Made by a program: the position numbers and the translations under genes. 64,000 nt of DNA from Lineus longissimus (taxonomy: Eukaryota; Nemertea; Pilidiophora; Heteronemertea; Lineidae), in NCBI RefSeq assembly GCF_910592395.1, contig NC_088315.1:6822501-6886500 (forward strand), read 5' to 3'. Below, piece after piece: positions 1 through 11,229 of the stretch (position 1 is the first letter of the stretch; each line of letters opens with the position of its first letter). The notes below the pieces were generated by a model that was not told the DNA's origin, did no database searches, and worked only from the letters and a program-made list of their open reading frames with translations.

Positions 1-2
1 AC

Positions 3-257
3 AATACCCCAGAAGAGGAATTTGTAACAAAACGACCTAGTATTTCTGGGGGTATTGCTCGGCGCCTGAATTCCTTAAAGCACCACGGTCCGTCCAAAAG
101 CTATGATATCGACGCCAACCCGCCAATGCTACCAGAAATCAGAGAGAGGCATGAAGCACCGGCAGAGAGTCAACAAGACGAATTTGTTTCAAATTTGCAG
201 CATGTTTCAACGGGGATTTCAAATAGATTAAACTCTCTGAAGCACCATGGTCCATAG
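3..257 (+). CDS. 3'-terminal exon of an unidentified gene entering from the left
   Basis: One frame is open from the window edge to a TAG at 255-257, giving 84 residues of a C-terminus. I do not recognise the family. The segment is hydrophilic, rich in Glu, Ser and Pro, with no membrane segment. It contains two copies of one motif: an acidic x-EFV lead, about a dozen residues, then GI-x-x-RLNSLKHHGP. The second copy ends exactly at the stop codon. The duplicated motif, open frame and coding-like composition make a real exon likely, but the upstream gene is outside the window. An AATAAA at 1393-1398 is the first obvious polyadenylation signal downstream and would imply a long 3'UTR. Confidence 0.5.
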   Translation, partial: NTPEEEFVTKRPSISGGIARRLNSLKHHGPSKSYDIDANPPMLPEIRERHEAPAESQQDEFVSNLQHVSTGISNRLNSLKHHGP

Positions 258-918
258 GTGTCCGGTTATATGCCTGACCCATCTGTCAAAACGGAGATAT
301 AGCCATAATCCACTACAAACTAACGGTGGAATTGAGGCCTCGTCTGAGGGGAATTAGGTCAATGCTGCAAGACATTCCGGTGTAGGAAGCTTCGATGACT
401 TGAAAAAACAACCTCACCATCGAAGATCAGGCGTACAACAGTCAAGTATTGCTGGTCGCCGCACACGCTACCCGCAGTGTTTAATCCTTTCCGAGTGATT
501 CTCCTTACGCAGTGGAAGTTGGCCCACCGGATGAAAACAAGCCCGCAAGTCCACTGAAAGTTATGACTTCGATGTAGATGTGGTAATGGGTTGTCAACGA
601 GAGACAAAATCAGTGTACAGGGCAACTCAATCGTATTATTAACTCCTAATTCAAAGACTATTAACTGCAATCATTCTGCAGCATCATTTCGATAACAAGA
701 TGAATTTAGTTATATTAAGATAGCTACATTGTGCTTGTACCTGAATGCAAAGATGTACATTGCCAAAGGGATTTTTTTACTTCCAAGTGAGACAATTCAG
801 TGTCACATATACATCTATATAGACTTTATAACCCCTCACCATTACATTAACCTGGTGCTTAATACATGGTAACGGGTAAGAAATATTGAGCTGTTCCTTT
901 AAGGATGCACGAATTCAT

Positions 919-1060
919 TTACGCAACCCTCGCAACGCTTTCATACTTAGTAGCACGAGGATTCGGGGTCTCGAACTCTTCGAAAACTTCCTCGATAAAA
1001 TTCCTTTACATGCCTCGTACTTTGTCGTTCGCGACCATTTCGCGAGGGTTGCGGAAACCT
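919..1060. mobile_element. Short inverted-repeat element (MITE-like)
   Basis: A perfect 12-bp inverted repeat (CGCAACCCTCGC at 922-933, reverse complement at 1042-1053) encloses about 110 bp. The interior word TTCATACTTAGTAG and the end word GGGTTGCGnAAACC recur in an element at about 54021-54165. A related tail occurs near 6618-6650 (GTAAGAGTTGTCAAACCAGCCTA). This fits a dispersed non-autonomous family. Target-site duplications are not clear. Confidence 0.4.
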
Positions 1061-1584
1061 ACCTGCCTATCGAATCCGATGTCAGATGGTTGGAACGAAA
1101 ATGACGTTCAGGCCGGGGGAAATGTTTTTATATTTCCGTGTTTGCAAAAAAACGAATCAAAATATCATGTTAAAATCCCGCTTCATGCCGGAGAGGTCTA
1201 TTTTTTCTCTCGAACCGTTGTCAGATTTTTAAACCATATCCAAAAAAGAATATCATTACCTCTGAGAAAATCAAGCTTCGCGTATCAACATATCTCTCGC
1301 GGCAGAGCGGCTGTGAAGGAGCAGAGAATATTTCGATTCAGAAATATTATGAGACGATAATTGTAAATTCTAAATGATACCATTGTTATACTAATAAAAT
1401 TATTTTTATACATTGAATTAATTTTGATTTACTTTTCTAAAATATACATGTGGGGCTTTAGGCTAACAGTTGGTACCCAAGCCAGGTATTAACTAATTGA
1501 TCAGAAGTATAAGTTAGTGAATGCTTTGGACACAGACATGACAGATACATGGATAGCGGATAGTACACACTCTCTTGTGATCAA

Positions 1585-2907
1585 TCAAATGTCTTTTAGC
1601 AAAACGTAGTCCACAAGATGACGTGGTAGTTGGATTGTGTGTGATCCGATATTTCCGCCGCCCATTCCTCTCCTGAGCTGGATGCGAGCGATTTCCTGTA
1701 ACGTGTAATAACCACACCTAAGAAATTTTTCAAGATATTGCTCAATTAAGATAAGATCTGTTCCTCGAACTTGAAGATGCAGACTACGTATTTCTGACCA
1801 GGTCATCAGACCTGCTTTTATATAAGTCCTAACAAGTTCGACTAGGCAGGGCTGTAGCGGAACCATCCAGGAGCAGAGGCGTCTACATAAAGGCATGAGG
1901 TACGATTGGAGTGATATGGAACGCAACGTCCCTCCAGCCCCAATTAACCTGCAGGCTATGCGCGTTAATATAGGCACAGAGTGTCCACACTGGTGCGGTT
2001 TGTTTTCCTCCGCGGCAAGTCTCAGTAGAGTTTCATCCAAAGGAGTCCTCCCATTGAAATATTGGGAGTTGACATCAGCGTCATTTAGCAGTAACAAGTC
2101 TACGATACGTATAGTGTCTTTGTTCAACCTGCCTAAGATTGTTATATGAATTACACCCATTCCCTCGCAGTTTGTTTGACGGACGTCCGCGCCCCTCGAA
2201 AGAAGTTCGTCAACTATGCGGTACCTCCCATACTCGCAAGCTTGCATTAGCGCAGAAGCAGCGCCCGCAAAAAACGGGTTACCCATCAGCTGATTGACAT
2301 CAGCTCCTTTGTCCAAGAGTATATTCACCATGTCAAGGTCATCCTGCATGACCGCAGCAATCAAAGGTGTACCCCAGAACTTCGTATATTTCGGCTCAAT
2401 GTTAACATTCGCACCGTGGTTGACGAGTATTTCAACCGCCGACTTTCTGCCTTTGCGACAGGCAAACACCAAGAGATTGATATCCCCCGCTTTGTCCGGT
2501 GAAGCCCCAAGGTTAAGAAGTCTCACCATAAGCCTTTTATCGTTAACACGAAGAGCTGTGATCATACAGTTTTCCAGTTCGTCCAAGTGCATTCGTTGCC
2601 TCAAACCACCACTATGTTCCGCTAGACGTTCAATCAACGAGTCCCGGATACATCGTTCCGTGAGGGCGATCCGGCTCGTCAAATCCCCGTGGACCTGGCT
2701 CCTGCTCTTTTTTTCCAGCTTTCCAAACTGTTCGGACAACATCTGCCCAATCCTGTTCGCTCGGCATGAAATAGGCTCTTTTGAAAACGTTGCACTCTCG
2801 AATAGGGCTTCCGAAATAATGTCTTCATCAGTTTCTGCGTCGACCTGGCAAACGCTTGATCGCTTCTGACCATCTTTTTCTGTGCACGGTGATCTGCTCA
2901 CAGCCAT
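1585..2907 (-). CDS. Ankyrin-repeat protein with C-terminal SOCS box (ASB-like)
   Basis: A 440-residue protein in one coding exon. Residues about 108-300 contain ankyrin repeats, seen as repeated L-x-x-GA-x-x-N/D and T-PL-x-x-A patterns (for example HGANVN, KGADVN, RGADVR). A helical segment follows, then residues about 401-437 match a SOCS box: TLQEIARIQL, a Gly-rich turn, and QLPRHLVDYVL. In ASB proteins the ankyrin face binds a substrate and the SOCS box docks Elongin B/C and Cullin-5, so a role as a ubiquitin-ligase substrate receptor is inferred. The BC-box cysteine is Ala and the Cul5-box LPxP reads LPRH, so docking could be weak. The ATG follows a good 3' splice acceptor (pyrimidine tract and CTAG, with the exon starting at 2913), indicating a 5'UTR intron further up. 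Family assignment is firm, orthology is not. Confidence 0.82.
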   Translation of the reverse strand: MAVSRSPCTEKDGQKRSSVCQVDAETDEDIISEALFESATFSKEPISCRANRIGQMLSEQFGKLEKKSRSQVHGDLTSRIALTERCIRDSLIERLAEHSGGLRQRMHLDELENCMITALRVNDKRLMVRLLNLGASPDKAGDINLLVFACRKGRKSAVEILVNHGANVNIEPKYTKFWGTPLIAAVMQDDLDMVNILLDKGADVNQLMGNPFFAGAASALMQACEYGRYRIVDELLSRGADVRQTNCEGMGVIHITILGRLNKDTIRIVDLLLLNDADVNSQYFNGRTPLDETLLRLAAEENKPHQCGHSVPILTRIACRLIGAGGTLRSISLQSYLMPLCRRLCSWMVPLQPCLVELVRTYIKAGLMTWSEIRSLHLQVRGTDLILIEQYLEKFLRCGYYTLQEIARIQLRRGMGGGNIGSHTIQLPRHLVDYVLLKDI

Positions 2908-2913
2908 TTGGAC

Positions 2914-2930
2914 CTAGCAAAGAAAAATAG
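2914..2930 (-). promoter_or_regulatory. 3' splice acceptor ahead of the ASB-like start codon
   Basis: On the minus strand a T-rich tract ends in TTTGCTAG, six bases before the ATG of the ankyrin/SOCS gene. It implies that a non-coding first exon lies at higher coordinates, which I could not place. Confidence 0.5.
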
Positions 2931-4203
2931 ATGATTTCGCCTTCTGCTTTAAAGGGAGATCTACAGTCTGAACACACGGGTTAATTAAATTAGGCGCGAG
3001 GGGGGGGGGCTAAGGCGAAAATAAATGCTTACTTCGTCAGTGTCATTGGCGCCTTTAAGTTCATCGTTCCCCTTTCTTGGAAGGCATGTTTGGAAAACAG
3101 AAATGCTGACCCGTCTTTCGCGAAACAACTTCAATGAGTGAAGGGACAGTGGTCGAGACGCATCACATTGCTTTATCATCGTTTCGACCGTGACCCCTGA
3201 ACTCTGGGCCGGGTCTCTGGCGAAAATATTGTCTTCACGTCCACGGCACAGTTAAAATGTGAGTGATGCATGTCTATTGTCACTTTGACTCGAGTTAGCC
3301 TACTTCTTGAACAACAGAAAAACTTTAATTGATAACTGCACATGTCCCTTTAACGTGTCGTGTCCCGGATGACAAGTATTTGTCTCAAGTACTAATGTAT
3401 CAGCCAAAGCTTATGAATGGACACGACACACGTCTTGCATATTGATTTTTTTTTTCAAAATACAATAAACACCTGAGGAATTGTCGTAAACACTTATTGT
3501 AAACTATACACTGTAAGTAATTCTGTCTGGGACAAAGTGATGGCCACTTCACATTGATTTATGGAGATGATCGGGCCACAAAAAACGATTAGTCATCTCA
3601 CCTAGTCGTGTCTGGCGGGAACTGTACAGGATATAGAAGAAAACACAAAATACGACACATACTGGTTTTAATGGGATGGTATAAAGCATTTATATGTGAC
3701 CAGTGATGTGCTGGTTACTGCCAATGCACTATGCAGACTGTGGTACATTTATGAACAGCGGATCGACGAAGTGCCATATCTTTCGATCAAAATATCATCT
3801 GTTACCTTAACACTACCTCAGAGCATTTTATTGCATACTCCAAGTGTACTCAACATGGCACGGAACCTACAAAAGTGGACTCTCAACCGCCTTGACCATT
3901 ATAAATCGATAAACGATAAATCAACTTGTCAAAGACAGCACCTCGTTTGAATAACGATTTGATTAGTTTCGTCAATACTTGAAGAAAAAAAGCAAAGATC
4001 GTCATGATGAGAGAAGGGAACCTTCATGTGAATATTATGCTCATATTAGAACGTGATAGAGTAGAGTTCTACATTGTGATTCAGTTGGTTACCCATAACC
4101 ACAGTAGGCTATCATACCTTGCCGAACGAACATTTTCGTTTATTGTGTCAAAATCACGGTGAACTGCAGAATGTGCGTTAATATTTGAATAGGAGGATTT
4201 TGA

Positions 4204-4319
4204 GCAGCCAGGTCGAGGCATGTAGGTTTTGGCAGTAGCTACATTGGCCTCATTATCTATAGCAGCCAAGGCGAGGCTTGCAGGTTTTGGCAGTAGCTGC
4301 ATTGCCCTCATTATCTATT
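4204..4319. repeat. Two-copy 58-bp tandem duplication
   Basis: Bases 4204-4261 and 4262-4319 are imperfect direct copies sharing the core GGTTTTGGCAGTAGCT and CATTATCTAT. No coding potential is seen across it. It lies just upstream of the astacin gene. Confidence 0.7.
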
Positions 4320-4561
4320 GCTGCTGCATACTGCACATAGGGACTTACACATCGATACGAAGTTGGTACCAATTAGCGAAACATGGTCACTTGTCATAGT
4401 TCTAACAGTTGTTTTATGCTCTGGCCTACTATCGAAATTCCGAAATTATAACCATCCTATCAAAAGCTCTTCAGTATTTACCAATTACATAAATTGTTTG
4501 TAAAGTTCATCAGAGTTCGATTATCATCTGCTGTTTTTGAATTAGACGACCGAGAAGGGAG

Positions 4562-7500
4562 ATGGGTAGAATGTTGTTACTTCTTCTGCTTGCCGCAGTC
4601 TTTCTAAAGGTTAGTATACACGTCTTGTACCTCTTTTAACAACAATCGATTTGTACGTTAACCAAACAGTAAGAACTGATTTTGGGAACGAGCTCTTCGG
4701 TTCAAGGAAGACTACAGTATTTTACAATAATATAGCCGAACGAATTTGCCGTGTTTCTATATTACAATTCACTCCTTTCGTTACAAGGTCAGATCAGATG
4801 AACCAGTCTGTAACGGCATTTGGTCACCTGGAGATCACTAGACCCCCAGACCCCTGCTTTATATCGTCCCCATAATATGTCATGTTAAACATATCAGCCT
4901 TTAATCACAAAGGTACGGATCGGAGGCGCGGATCCAAGGGGGGGGGGGCGCCCCACGTCAGTTTGTAACTGTTCTTAATCTCACGTACAGGCATCAAATG
5001 GACAATCACAGCCACAACAAACTATGGATCAACTAATCGCAAATGCTGCTGAATCGAGTATGTATAACATTTCCTAAACCAACTAATACATGTATTTCAA
5101 ATTTTCAATACGAAAGTCTTACACTAAGTACCATCAGTATTAAACGAGTATGCATGAATATAATGTTTGTCTGTGGGACAAGCCATACAACTAAATATGG
5201 TGTGCTACTCTGGCCCTGTTTTGGTCAATGTTGGCGAACTTCATTGCTATAGGGTTGGACAATCCTATCTTGATGAATCTAGGGCTTCACTCACTCCGTA
5301 TTTCGTGTCCGTGAGGAGGAATGCGAGCGAAACAGTTAGGCGAGTGCGATCGGCGACGACCTTGATAACTCACGGCAATGTCAGTTTCTAAAGAAATCGC
5401 TCAGAAAATTCTAACTGTCGGTTTTGAACTGTATCAGGCACAGCGATGGACTTCGTCCAAGGCAACGATGATGTGTTGGTTGAACTGGACATCAAGTACA
5501 AAAACGATGAATGGCAATGGATACAAGAAAAGTAAGAACAACCTTCAGTCTACGGTTTAGTCAGTGTTTCCTCTACTTAGTTAGGAAATCAAGTTTGGCC
5601 CTTGTGTTCCCTTCTCCTCTCCGGAGTAGCTGGGTCTTTGTCAACTAAAGAAATGCCATTGACCTCGTTTTGATACAAAATGTCATCCTGACTGACAATA
5701 CTAAAAGTGCAATACATAATGTCCAGTTGTTTACCGCAATCACCTGAAAATACTTAAATGTAACAATAATCACGTCATTAACAGGAAATGAAGTAATCAA
5801 AATAACTTAAGGCATTATTGAGAACAATCTCAATATTGATTGCCCTATGATTGTTGGCAATGCTATTACGATCCACTCAAAAATGATATCGCTTTTATAA
5901 TGGCTTGTTATTCATTGACAACAGAACTTTTTTTGCATCCTTGTTCTTTTTCCAACATCCCCATATAATAACTTTATAATGGTATAAACTTTTAAGGGCG
6001 ACATTGTTTGAAACAAATTTTACCAACTCTTTCGATAAGGCTACGTTTTATAACACCTCCTAGTGGCCAATTCCGTGCGCGTCTGGTCTCCGCCTGTCGC
6101 CGTTCTTAAAACTACATTGGTGCATATACACATTGGTCTATAACTACATACGTTGGCCCTTTGATCTTGGTCAGCTGCCCTCCTCTACCGAGGTCTCAAA
6201 TATGCTTGAAATGTCATCGACGAACCACAAAACGGTACCTTCTTCTGATTTTCGACGCCTTAAACGGACCTATTAAATAGTTAAAACTATGCAATTTATT
6301 TTGGGTCTTAAATGTTCCCCCCATAAGTTCACACCCTAATGATTTCGTTCTGTTATTTGCCAGTGGCCTTTACGAAGACGATGACTTGGATACTGGGAAG
6401 CGGAACGTGCGCACCAAGCGGAAAGCAATACACAACAAACGATGGACGAATAAAGCAGTCCCTTACATTATCTCAAACACGTTCTGTAAGTGTCGTGTGT
6501 GATGTTTCCAAATTTATTTGCTTTTAACGTTCTCTCAAACACGTGTGTGATGTTTCCAAGTTTTCTTCTTTTTGTTACGTTTTCTTAAACACGTTCACGA
6601 TAAGTTTTGTGTGAAGTTTCGTAAGAGTTGTCAAACCAGCCTAACGGTAGCATTGCTGAGACATTCAACGTGTACCACCATCGTGGTGTTGTCGTTCTAA
6701 ACTTTTTATTCGCCTCCTTTAATTTTTTCTGCTATACAGCATATAGCAATCGACAGACTGTCATGGCGGCCTTCAATGAATATCATAAGCACACGTGCAT
6801 ACGATTCAGGCAGGCTACCCGTAGAGACAGGAACAGGATTGTCATCCAAAATGGCGGTGGTTGCTCATCATATGTCGGGATGTCAGGTGGTTCGCAGAGT
6901 GTGTCGCTAGCTCGAGGCTGCCGAGTTGTAAGCATCTGATCCCTTTAATGACCAAACCAACAAGTACCATGTCATATATCTAATTACTTGCCTAGGTTGT
7001 GGTTGGGGTATAAAGGTGGTGGAGGTGATGGGGGGGGGGGGGGGGGGTGATGTCCGTAATAACCATGTCTTATCCCAGGTACCGATAATATTCCTCATAA
7101 GATTCTTAGTTCTTAGTTGGTACTCACTTGCGTAGGGACTACACATGTACATTATTTACGAGATTCTTGTAAGATTCTGTGTTGAAGTGTACAATCTTAC
7201 TGAAGTTTGTAAAGATTGTACATGTCTCGTACATGTATATACACGAATCTTATCAGCATTTTCGACCTGGGATCTGTCATTCCAACTCCTTTTACAGAAA
7301 GGCATCGTCATCCACGAGCTGGGCCACGCGGTCGGCATGCACCACGAGCAGACCAGGCCTGACCGCGACCAGTACGTGACCATCATGCGCCAAAACATAC
7401 CTCCCGGGGTACTCTTTAACTTCCAAAGATACTCTTGGAGTGTGATCAAGAATCTCGGGGTACCCTATGACTACACCAGCGTCATGCACTACGGTGGTAC

Positions 7501-10446
7501 GGTAAGCAGCTATCAAACTACAAGTAGCAGTGAACATAATGCGTGAAATGGCTCATGTAACCGAATACCAGTGAAACGGCTAAACGTGTTCGCACGATGG
7601 TCAACAGCACAGAAGAGTCGCACTGTCGTGACTCATAGTCACCGGTTACATCGGCGCGATAAGTGCAACAGACTGAGTGACGAGATCATTAACCCAAGTC
7701 TCAATGCTAAGTCTCATTTTGTTCTTGTAGACACTAAACTTTTCCTATACCTCAACTTACAGGCATTCAGCTACAACGGACGACCAACAATCATTGCCAA
7801 GGATAGACGCTACCAAAATAAAATGGGCAATAGACAAGGGTTCAGCTTTCGAGATGTCAAGACACTTAATATCATGTATTCCTGCAATGGTGAGTAAGTA
7901 GAGTTTGATGGTTCGAGACGGGATGGTACTTCGAGATGGATGTTTGTTATAGAGCGCGGATAGCTTTCTTTTCACGAATTGAGCAAGGTAGTTATCAATA
8001 AGAAATCACTCGATTATTAAACCGTCATCTAGGTCGACTCAAAGGGCAAGCTAGTATATAATAATTGTAATTTTCATACGAAATGTCGAAGTTCAGCCTT
8101 GGCTTCTTCAAAGAAATATCTATCAGATTCTTTGTGCAAGTATGCATATTCACAATCAAAAAGGAATCATTTTGGTTTAACCGTTATTTCGACAGTAAAT
8201 ATTGATCTCAAGAGAAGTTTGCGAGAAATGAGCCTTTTTTACGGAGTGCCATTTCTGGTCCTTGATATCATATCTGCCCGTTTATTTTCCCTTCCCCTCC
8301 TTATAATAGCGCCTTGCAGAAAAAAACTGAATTGCCCTGGCGAAGGATTCCAAGGAAAGGATTGCAAATGTTATTGCCCGAGTAGCAGTTCCTCTAATCC
8401 TGTTAAGTTATGTGGAACTGGTGGGACAGGAACTGGAGGCGGAACCGGTGGAGGAACTGGGACTGGAGGCGGAGGAACTGGGACTGGCGGCGGAGGAACT
8501 GGGACTGGCGGCGGAACTGGAACAGGTGGAGGAACTGGATCGGGTACGCTTTCTTAAAAACCGCCCCTGGCCGTTTGATAGTTCGCCCAGTGTAGATTAG
8601 ACCAGTCATAATTGGTACCGGCCAATCTGAATATGGCTTAAGCTTTTGATGAAAAAGCTTTCCGAATGATGTGGCGATCTATCATTCTTAAGCTCAAGCC
8701 TTCAAATTTATATCTTTTTATACAACACCTTTAGGGAAGAGGACACAGCCAATTATACAAACAATTCTATGGATCTCAATGTCAACAAATAAAACGCACT
8801 GCGGCATTATCAAACCATGCATATAGTTCCCAAACATCGTACATGTAGTGCGAATGGCACACATATGGGAATTACTATATGGTTTCTTCTTCTCTCTAGG
8901 TTGCAAAGACAAAAACCGTGACTGCGCTTCCTGGGCAGGACGAAGATACTGTACTACTGGTCGTTACACTGTCTACATGAGAACTAATTGCAAGAAAAGT
9001 TGTCGTCTTTGCGGCGGTGGCGGCGGTGGCGGAGGGGGTACAACAGGTACAGTTTGACCACCTCTGTAGGTCTGCGGCTGGCTTTCAGTGCCAAGTCACG
9101 ATAATTTAAAATTGTGATCTTAGTTCCTTTTCCCGCCGTAGCGACTTGCACATGCCGTTTTAAGGCCGGACAAGTCCCCTAGACGCGGGTATTCTATCAG
9201 GAGTAATACGCTACTTGAGCAACTTAGTCAACTTAGTCAATGCATATTGAAAGAAACCCATAGAGGAGGTTGAATGATTTATAAAAATAAGGCCGTCGAA
9301 AACACGCCGAATCCAAGCAACTAGTATGTTCCCCACTAAGGAAATTTGTTTATACTGAATGAGTGAATTCTACTTTTAGGCTCCTCTTGTTTCGATATGA
9401 ACGGTAACTGCAGATCATGGAGTACGAGGGGTGAATGTCGACGCAACCCCAGGTATATGTTGACCTACTGCAAGAAGTCATGTAACGTGTGTAGATCGGG
9501 ACATGGTACGTATCCACACTGCTTGACGTCCCAATTCAAAACAAGTACGCGTACACTTGTGTTCTTATCCCGTTCTGACATTCTACTGATGGTCTCTATT
9601 CATAGACGGTGGTGAAGGAGACAATTGATTTGGATAGATCTCCGAACCAGATCAAAAAGCAAGTACTGGTACCGGTATACGCCATCGTTCAGGATTACGA
9701 AGTTATACAGTCATGACAGTGTGTTGTCGCATCGATAAGGTTGTTTCAACAGCGTGTGTGATTATACGCTCAAAGATTTTTTGGCTTAGATAAAAAAATC
9801 GAAACATTAGGTATTGAAATCCTTTTTTCAAAGGCATGTAAATGGCATGTACTTTCTGTACACGCTTGCTTCTTCACCGTGTTCGGTACATCATATCCGC
9901 TTCGACAAAAGCAGTTTTAATAGGCTACTTGTACGTAGAATTGCAGGTGCGAGTATACATACAAAGAGCGTAGCGCTCTAAGAGTATCAAACTTTTCTTC
10001 TTCTTCTGCGCTCTCAATCCTAGATGGATAGTTTTGTTCTGCTGACAAATGCTGTAGTCTGTCTTAATTCTTCCTGGTCCTTGATCCAGGCTCCGGAGGT
10101 CCAGAACTCCTCTCTCAGGGCTGAAAGTTCTCGGTATTTTGTCAGGATGAGTTTGACAGCTGCGTTATAGTTATAAGCGCATTCGTGAAAGTATGTCGTT
10201 AGTGTGTATGTTTTTCGCCTACAGAATACGAAAAAAACCACTTTCTTAATGTTAGTAACCGTTATCATTTTCATTCCAGCCTACGCCCTTGCTACCAGCC
10301 AACGCCCCAGGGGATCGGGGTGCGCGGATAAGAGTACCCAGGCTTCCTTGTGCCCTGGCTGGGCCAGGATTGGAGAGTGTACAAGGAATCCAGTTTACAT
10401 GCATCTCTATTGTAAGCGTTCGTGCGGGATGTGTACTAGCGGTTAG
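4562..10446 (+). CDS. Secreted astacin-family zinc metalloprotease with three ShK modules
   Basis: Eleven exons join in phase: 4562-4609, 4991-5057, 5438-5531, 6364-6485, 6740-6927, 7298-7501, 7763-7893, 8320-8543, 8900-9046, 9380-9505 and 10280-10446 (505 residues). Order: signal peptide (1-16), propeptide, basic RTKR site at 86-89 suited to furin-type activation, then an astacin domain starting near KRWxxxxVPYxI. The zinc motif [19 protein letters not shown] begins at residue 179. The Met-turn SVMHY (Met236, Tyr238) and the four domain cysteines are present, and the domain ends in MYSC near 282. A Gly/Thr-rich hinge (about 311-359) leads to three six-Cys ShK modules, one per phase-1 exon. 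The catalytic residues are intact, so an active secreted endopeptidase is expected, as in hatching or matrix-processing astacins. The exon 7 donor was set at GTAAGT (7894) because only this keeps frame with exon 8. Substrate is unknown. Confidence 0.9.
8410..8540 (+). repeat. Coding minisatellite for the Gly/Thr hinge of the astacin gene
   Basis: Repeats of GGAACTGGGACTGGCGGC-type words within exon 8 encode a run of G-T-G-G-G units that links the protease domain to the ShK modules. Its tandem nature predicts length variation between alleles without loss of frame where units are multiples of three. Confidence 0.75.
10020..10205 (-). other. Antisense open segment in the last astacin intron (possible gene fragment)
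   Basis: On the minus strand about 60 codons read in a protein-like way (…[13 protein letters not shown]… through …RTKLSI, stop) after an AG preceded by a short pyrimidine stretch (TATTCTGTAG). I recognise no family. It may be a terminal exon or a decayed insertion, and it may be chance. Confidence 0.15.
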
Positions 10447-10547
10447 AAAAAGTATAAACCAGATATGTTCTTAAAATTATATTCGTACATGTAGTCTTGA
10501 AATCGCGTATTATGCATGAATCGATTCAAGAGAAGACGTTAAACAAG

Positions 10548-10553
10548 AATAAA
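10548..10553 (+). terminator. Polyadenylation signal of the astacin gene
   Basis: AATAAA 102 bp after the stop codon at 10444-10446, in AT-rich sequence. It is the first such hexamer downstream. Confidence 0.6.
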
Positions 10554-11229
10554 AGAGTAAGCCAAAGTCGAAAAGGTGTGTTGGTTAATTTTTAATTATT
10601 CCTTCAACCATTCGAATAATCAAAAGTTTCTGTCGAAACCTCATTCACAGGCGAGGTTTTTGGGTAACATCATCGGTAGATAAGATTTTTTAGAGTGGAA
10701 ACCTCATTCTGTGCGACGATCACATAATAAAATCGAGTAAAGAAAAGTAGTCCACAATCAGCTATCGTCATTAACTACATGTATTACTAATCAGTTGGCA
10801 TGATTGAAAATGTCCAATTCGTTGAGGTCAATCCCTGTGCTTTATCTAGGCAGCCTAATTTACAATTATGAGAATTCCAAGCTGGTAGATTCGATGTGTT
10901 CAATCGCAGTTGATATATATCCTAGCTAAGTAAGACACGTGCCGATTTCCGACTTTCTTTTTCCAATACAAAGACCGTTGCATTCATCTAGGAAGACATC
11001 TGTAAAAGCAAGGTTTCGGGACCTCATCCTTGCCATTGGAAGATGTAAGGTGGTCTAAGAAGGATACAGGTTATTCATACCAACTCCGATTAAACTACAA
11101 GCATTATTAACAAACGCTTTTTTGGCCTCGTACATTCTCTCAGCAGTGACAATCAGAATTACACGTATAGAAAGCGGATGAGATTTGTCGAATGCAATCA
11201 GTGAACAACTGCTCTTTACCTTTTAATTT

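Noticed and set aside
905-1360. 151-codon open frame on the + strand
   Set aside because: It runs through the inverted-repeat element at 919-1060, has no family resemblance, and its composition looks random.
7763-7889. Astacin exon 7 ending at GTGAGT (7890)
   Set aside because: This donor looks good but puts the following exon out of frame with an immediate stop; the GTAAGT four bases later restores the frame.
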